A stretch of 64,000 nucleotides of DNA, from NCBI GenBank assembly GCA_902805475.1, contig CADCSX010000003.1:2232001-2296000 (forward strand), in the 5' to 3' direction. Below are positions 59,361 through 64,000 of this stretch, piece after piece. Position 1 is the first letter of the stretch; each line of letters begins with the position of its first letter. The notes below the pieces were generated by a model. That model saw only the letters and a program-made list of their open reading frames with translations, was not told the origin of the DNA and made no database searches. The stretch is from Entonaema liquescens (lineage: Eukaryota > Ascomycota > Sordariomycetes > Xylariales > Xylariaceae). A program made the translations under genes and the position numbers.

Positions 59361-61640
59361 GTTAATAGGGACGTTGAAATCGACTAGAGGCGCAGACAGT
59401 CAACATACCGGGTATCGGACTCAGTTGTGGTTGTAAGTACTGGGCCTGTTGGCCCAGACGCAGAGGAGGAACGCGATTATTACCAGGCGCGGAAACCGAG
59501 TCGCTCCCTGCAGAAGATCGTCTCCGACGGTGAGCGATCGCAGGGCGGTCGCTGTAAGATGAAGAAGAAACTTCGTTATCGGAGTCGACGGGAGCCAGAT
59601 TCACTGTCCCTTCAGTCGCAGTCCTCAAATCAAGAGGCTGTCGACCGGCGAAGACAGGTATGGGTTAGATAGAAAGATCCAAGGTGGCTGAAGCCACAAT
59701 CATGGATGCGGGTAATAAAGGTGAATGTCTCAGGGATGACAACACGACGACAGGACAATTGGCCTTGTTCCGATCACGATTGGGTCTCTATCGGAGGAGA
59801 ATTTGCCTATCTGGCAAAAAAAAAGTACAAAGTAGATCGACCTGACAATACAAATCGTCGAATTTAAGAAAACAACTGTGTTTAATGTTGTCGTTCCATA
59901 GTTCTTTCTCCTATGTGCAGGGATTATAGATAAAATGCAGTAACCATATCTGGTAGCCTTTGATAGACTAATCTATTTTTTTCTCCTTCCAGATTGTCCT
60001 TTCCTCCTTGCCTTTCCCTCCTGTGCGACATTGCCTAGATACCAAGAGGTACATGGAATTTATAGCGTGGGACGGTGGACCCCCACAAGCTGCCATTGGG
60101 GTTTTTGAAGACCTGGGCACCAAAGAGCCCTGTTGGTAGGAGTTGCCCTTAGTCTATTCACTTAAGGTACCTCTATGATAGTGTATACGTTCGTTCTTGG
60201 TGTTAGGTACTTAACAAGGTAGTTACATGTAGTGTGTGTAGGTATGTATCGTGCTATTATGATAAATCAATACAATATTGAAGGTCATTAAATGCAAAGA
60301 AGTGCGCCACCGTCCAATGTTAGTCCCCTTTAATATATCGTTGAATAGATTTAACTCGCTAAAATAGTGTACGTGCATACAATTCGGGACATCGCGCATG
60401 AAAACCCGTCCAATTAAACCCTGCGTTCTGTAGCCTCCACACAGCAGAAGGATTCCCATACTTGGGAACCTCAGGTTAGGTAATTACAACGTGAACAAGA
60501 CGGGGGGATATGTCGTTCGGGATGCACCTAATGAGAATCTCCCAGTTCTTCGGTGCAATTGTGATACAAGATGACGTGCCTCAGATTCAATTTAGGACTT
60601 TTTAGCTTTAATGTTGCTTGATTTAGGGTCCTTTAGTCTTTTATGATAATTCACCCTGGACAGATGAACTCTGCTGTTTTAAGATTTTCAGGGTCTAGAA
60701 GTAATTCAGATTAAGGTGGTACCTACAGTAGTAGATGAACCTTCGCTTCCCATGTACGAAAAATCCTAACCTTAAAGACTGGAATCCGACGAATCAAGCT
60801 ACATACATCTATATACCTATAGTTACATACATACATACCTAGGTACCTACTGGATACGTATTGGTACAATGCATCAAATCTCTAGAGAGTCATTTAACTA
60901 GCTAGAAAAGGTATCGTTATTCATTCTAGACCTTTTATATACGAGTGTCGTATATAGAAATGTTACTATAATTCTACCCGAACTTCACACAAGCGTAACG
61001 GCGTATATGTTATATTGTTTTGATTGGCTGCTCTAACTATCACTCAAGACTGCCAAGGTAACCATGTATGGAGTCAAATCAATCGATTCTGCTCTATTGC
61101 TGCCTCCGCGCTATTAGTAGATATTCCGGTCTGTTGACTAAGAGGTACCTATAGACAAGAACATTATACGCTACTCATTGTAATATTTAATTCAGTGGTT
61201 TCGCTGTAGGATAGATGAAGCCACGTAGGTAAGTGAGAATTCTCTTGGGGGCTGACCATTGTATTAAGTAAGATTGTTGGACTCTTACGTTGTTGGTAAG
61301 TGTATCTGTGATAGTTGATACGCTGTATCTGAGCCATGAAAACCATTCCTCTTGCTGATAAGCCGATTATCATTCACGGATATTAGCGATTCAATCAAAT
61401 AGCTAATGTGTAGCTATGAGATAATAAGTGCGCATCGCTAGCTATTTTAGTGTTGCTGTCATTTACTGGAGTCATTTACGCGATACTATCCCCCATACTA
61501 ACCTTTTAGTAATGCTTTTAGTTTAATGATGGGTTGGATTCGGCTGAGATAAGTATAAAGTAATTTATGGATGCACCGCGCGTCTGTTAATTCTCCTTTT
61601 TACTAATGGTATGCGAGCTCTACAAGCACTTCGAGAATAA

Positions 61641-62126
61641 TAAGGCCGTGAACGGCTCAGATTTTAAGGGTAGGCTTACAGGATTTTAAGCCTACCTTCG
61701 AATATTTTTTACGCTAGTAAAAAAAACCTTTCCCCTTTGGGCAGTATTTAAGCTACAGATTCTGGATTGACCCATAGAAATTGAGTTAACTCCCTGTAAG
61801 CAATGTATCGCGCTAGAAGTGGTAGTATGCTAGGCCTAAAAGGGCTTAAGGGACCCTCTAATTACTCGTTTAGGAAGGAGGGCTTATTCGAAAATAAGCC
61901 CAGTCTGTAAACTGGGGTTTACGGCATTTTGCTGTGTTCTTACGCTTTCGACCAATTATAGAGGTCCTTCACTTCTAAAATAGGAAAGCGGTAAGTAAGG
62001 GCATAATTCAGGGTCATGACTCAGCAAGATGGAAATACATCGTGGTCCCACTTATTTTATATGGGACTTAAAAGTATCTTTTTTTTTTTAAGCATAGGCT
62101 TAAAATCTGAGCCGTTCACGGCCTAA
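61641..62126. mobile_element. MITE-like element (480 bp, 25-bp TIRs, TAA target duplication)
   Basis: The left TIR at 61644-61668 starts GGCCGTGAACGGCTCAG and continues to TTTTAAG. The right TIR at 62099-62123 is its exact reverse complement. TAA flanks both ends (61641-61643 and 62124-62126). A TIR beginning GGC with a 3-bp TAA duplication is the layout of PIF/Harbinger-type elements. Inside are hairpins: GGTAGGCTTA/TAAGCCTACC (61669-61678, 61687-61696) and GGGCTTAT/ATAAGCCC (about 61879-61900). No coding capacity is seen, so it is non-autonomous. Confidence 0.8.
61669..61696. repeat. perfect 10-bp hairpin next to the left TIR
   Basis: GGTAGGCTTA, eight bases, then TAAGCCTACC. It immediately follows the left terminal repeat and extends the symmetric structure of that end. 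Confidence 0.8.
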
Positions 62127-63188
62127 GTCTTCATGGCCGCCTCTCACTACTGAGCACACATCGAAGGTGACTCGAAAAAGGGGTAGCATCACTGCCTGAT
62201 GCCGAATTGCCTTGGGTATTTAAGCACCGTTAAGACAACACATAAATATCATCGCTTGCCACGGCGGCCGTCGATACCGTCGACGGTGATAATTAGGCTT
62301 CCAAGACACGTACTGTATGTCTGGGCTCAGCTGTACACCCCGATCGAAACATACCTAATGGAAATGAGAAAATCGAATGTCAATGACACGGCTTGTGTCA
62401 CTGATATAAAATACATGTGGCATCTCCAGTATGAGTAAACGAGTTTCCTCGGGATACACCACTGCTAGTTGGGTGCTACACACCTATATAGTCGAATGAA
62501 GGAGTCGAATGAAGAGGATCGGAATAACCTAGGCTACCTGGTAGTCAGCTGCTCGGCTAACAAACCAGCTACCAAGGTAGGTATTGTCTAATGCAGCTGG
62601 TGCAGCTGGTGCAGCTATGCTTATGCTTTCTTATGCTTTAAGTGTGTGTGGGCGGAACAGAGTGGCTAAACCTGCAGCATATTGACGTGGCAGTCCGTAT
62701 TAATGTTAAGATCGATTTGTTGATAGGCGGTTACGATTGGGTTGATAACGACCAGTCGTAGGACGACATTTAAATGTAACCCACGTGATAGTATTATTAC
62801 CGAATCCCCGCGTAGATACAGCTGAAGGCCTCCATCCAACTTTTTAAATTTATTATGCGACAAGAAGTGGGCAGCGGCGAAGGAGAAAAAAAGGAAAAAC
62901 CTTCCCAGCCACCCCTTCAAAAAAAAACAATTAGGTGTGTTAGCCGCCTTATGTGGGGCTTGTTTGGCAGCAAGCAGCTTCCATCCATCTGCTACAGTAC
63001 CATCCTTCAGCTCGGGCTTAAGTCATTTCCCAGCCCTTGATAGTTTCCTATATGTCCCCACAGCTGAAAGTCGGTATCTAAACAAAACATCGTTATACTA
63101 CTCCATTTTTAGACCGTCGCGAACGGGATATTTAACTTAATTAATGTACACTCTTTTGTTATCAATTATTAGAAAGAGTGTTTTCTGA

Positions 63189-64000
63189 ATGGACTCGCAT
63201 ATACGGAACGAGTCTAATCCTATAAGATGATGACCCGAGAGCATCATCGCCGGCGGAGCCCGAATCCTCTCGCCGCCGGCGCAAAGAGCGGCGCGATTCT
63301 AGAGAGCAACTCCAGAATCAGCAGATAGAATTAGCATTACCTGCACCGCCTCCAGAAGAACGAAACGAGCTCATACACCTTCGATCGAATGCTACCTCTC
63401 CCCTTTCCTCCTCATCCTCTACCTCATCCTCCTTAGTAAATATCTCCCGTCCCTCTAGGAGATTTGGGCTTGGCGCGTTCTTCGGTGGTGGTGGTGGTGG
63501 CAGTGGACGGAAACAACATCGTGTAAAAAAGAAGCGTAGTCGTTTTCTTCGGTTTGGGAATTCCTCCTCTTCGTCTGTAGGCTCGGACCTTGCCTACGGG
63601 AAGGGGTACGTCGAGCGGCGAAGGAGTCGTGAATTTAGCCCCCCTAGTAGTAGTGCTGGTAGGCCGCGTCCGCGACGCGATCAGACGGACGAAGAGATAC
63701 TTGAATTGGGAAGACAGTTTGCCGAGATTGCTAGAAAACAAAATGCTGAGGACCTTAAAGCAGCTGGGAGGAGCCGGCCCTCGACACTAGTTGGTGCTGC
63801 CGCAGCCCTGAGTCAGTTTCGTCGAACAAATAGCGGAAGCTCTAACAGGGGGGTTGGAAGCTCTAAACCCCGCCTTGATGATTCTTCAGATGACTCGGAA
63901 TGGGAGTCTGCTTCTGAGGATGAGTCGTCGTCTAGCGAGTTTGACTCTGGCCTTGCCTACGGCTCCTCAGGACTCAGTCTACCTAATACCATTAACCAGC
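63189..64000 (+). CDS. Ser/Arg-rich hypothetical protein, 3' truncated by window; start unresolved
   Basis: A frame open from 63226 to the window end (258 codons) with no in-frame ATG but strongly protein-like content: SRRRRKERRDSREQLQNQQI, a Ser run (SSSSSTSSS), a Gly run, basic KKKRSRFLRFGNSS, a helical segment (DEEILELGRQFAEIARKQ) and an acidic Ser tail (SSDDSEWESASEDESSS). An ATG at 63189 gives 12 codons (MDSHIRNESNPI) but is out of phase with the main frame by one base, so either splicing (a possible acceptor ATAAG at 63222-63226) or an indel must join them. I do not recognise the family. The charged, Ser-rich composition suggests a nuclear or cytoskeletal regulatory protein. Confidence 0.55.

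Larger units (their letters stand above)
59361..63188. other. intergenic region containing a 480-bp TIR element
   Basis: The first 300 bases may contain an additional upstream exon of the GT34 gene. The rest has no supportable protein gene. Features: a TACCTAGGTACCTAC cluster at about 60836-60852, the TIR element at 61644-62123, and a GCAGCTGGT tandem repeat at about 62590-62617. The stretch 62200-63180 has small frames only. Confidence 0.5.

Overview
The window looks like nuclear DNA of a filamentous ascomycete (Pezizomycotina, most likely a Sordariomycete). The reasons are short introns of about 45-75 nt with GTAAGT-type donors and CTAAC branch points, recognisable fungal housekeeping genes, wide intergenic spacers, and heavy use of TAGGTA/TACCTA words between genes. 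The genus cannot be fixed from sequence alone.

Layout. Left part (1-17 kb): the 5' end of a Ran GTPase gene (minus), the proteasome assembly chaperone Nas2/PSMD9 (minus), a small secreted cysteine/N-glycan-rich protein (plus), a secreted class 3 lipase (plus), a 14-3-3 protein with an 8-nt microexon (plus), a synaptojanin-type Sac/5-phosphatase (plus) and an orphan basic protein (plus). Middle (18-40 kb): splicing factor Prp39 (plus), mitochondrial cytochrome c peroxidase (plus), ATP synthase assembly factor Atp11 (plus), a peroxisomal 4-coumarate-CoA-ligase-like enzyme ending in AKL (minus), a membrane-anchored steryl ester hydrolase (minus), the peroxisome biogenesis AAA ATPase Pex6 (plus) and an SH3BGR-like thioredoxin-fold protein with a long KATP-repeat/acidic tail (minus). 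A gene-poor island follows (about 39.8-46.7 kb). Right part (46.7-59.4 kb) is a run of minus-strand genes: a Ser/Thr-rich putative GPI protein, a coiled-coil orphan, a GH16 glucanase, a MYND-finger protein and a GT34 mannosyltransferase of the Mnn10 type. The last 4.6 kb is mostly non-coding, with one TIR element, and ends in a truncated Ser/Arg-rich gene with no usable in-frame ATG.

Most genes are independent housekeeping genes and not a pathway cluster. The nearest thing to a functional neighbourhood is the stretch with the PTS1-tagged acyl-CoA ligase, the steryl ester hydrolase and PEX6 (26-37 kb), which all bear on lipid release, activation and peroxisomal import. Co-regulation is only inference.

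Two things stand out. First, at least eight single-base losses interrupt six otherwise good genes; in four of them adding the lost bases back restores exon phases or a whole number of codons. This looks like systematic deletion error in the assembly, or less likely real decay. Second, there are two non-coding elements with perfect terminal inverted repeats, about 480 bp and about 278 bp, that look like MITEs. I found no CRISPR array, rRNA gene, intact tRNA gene or secondary-metabolite cluster.
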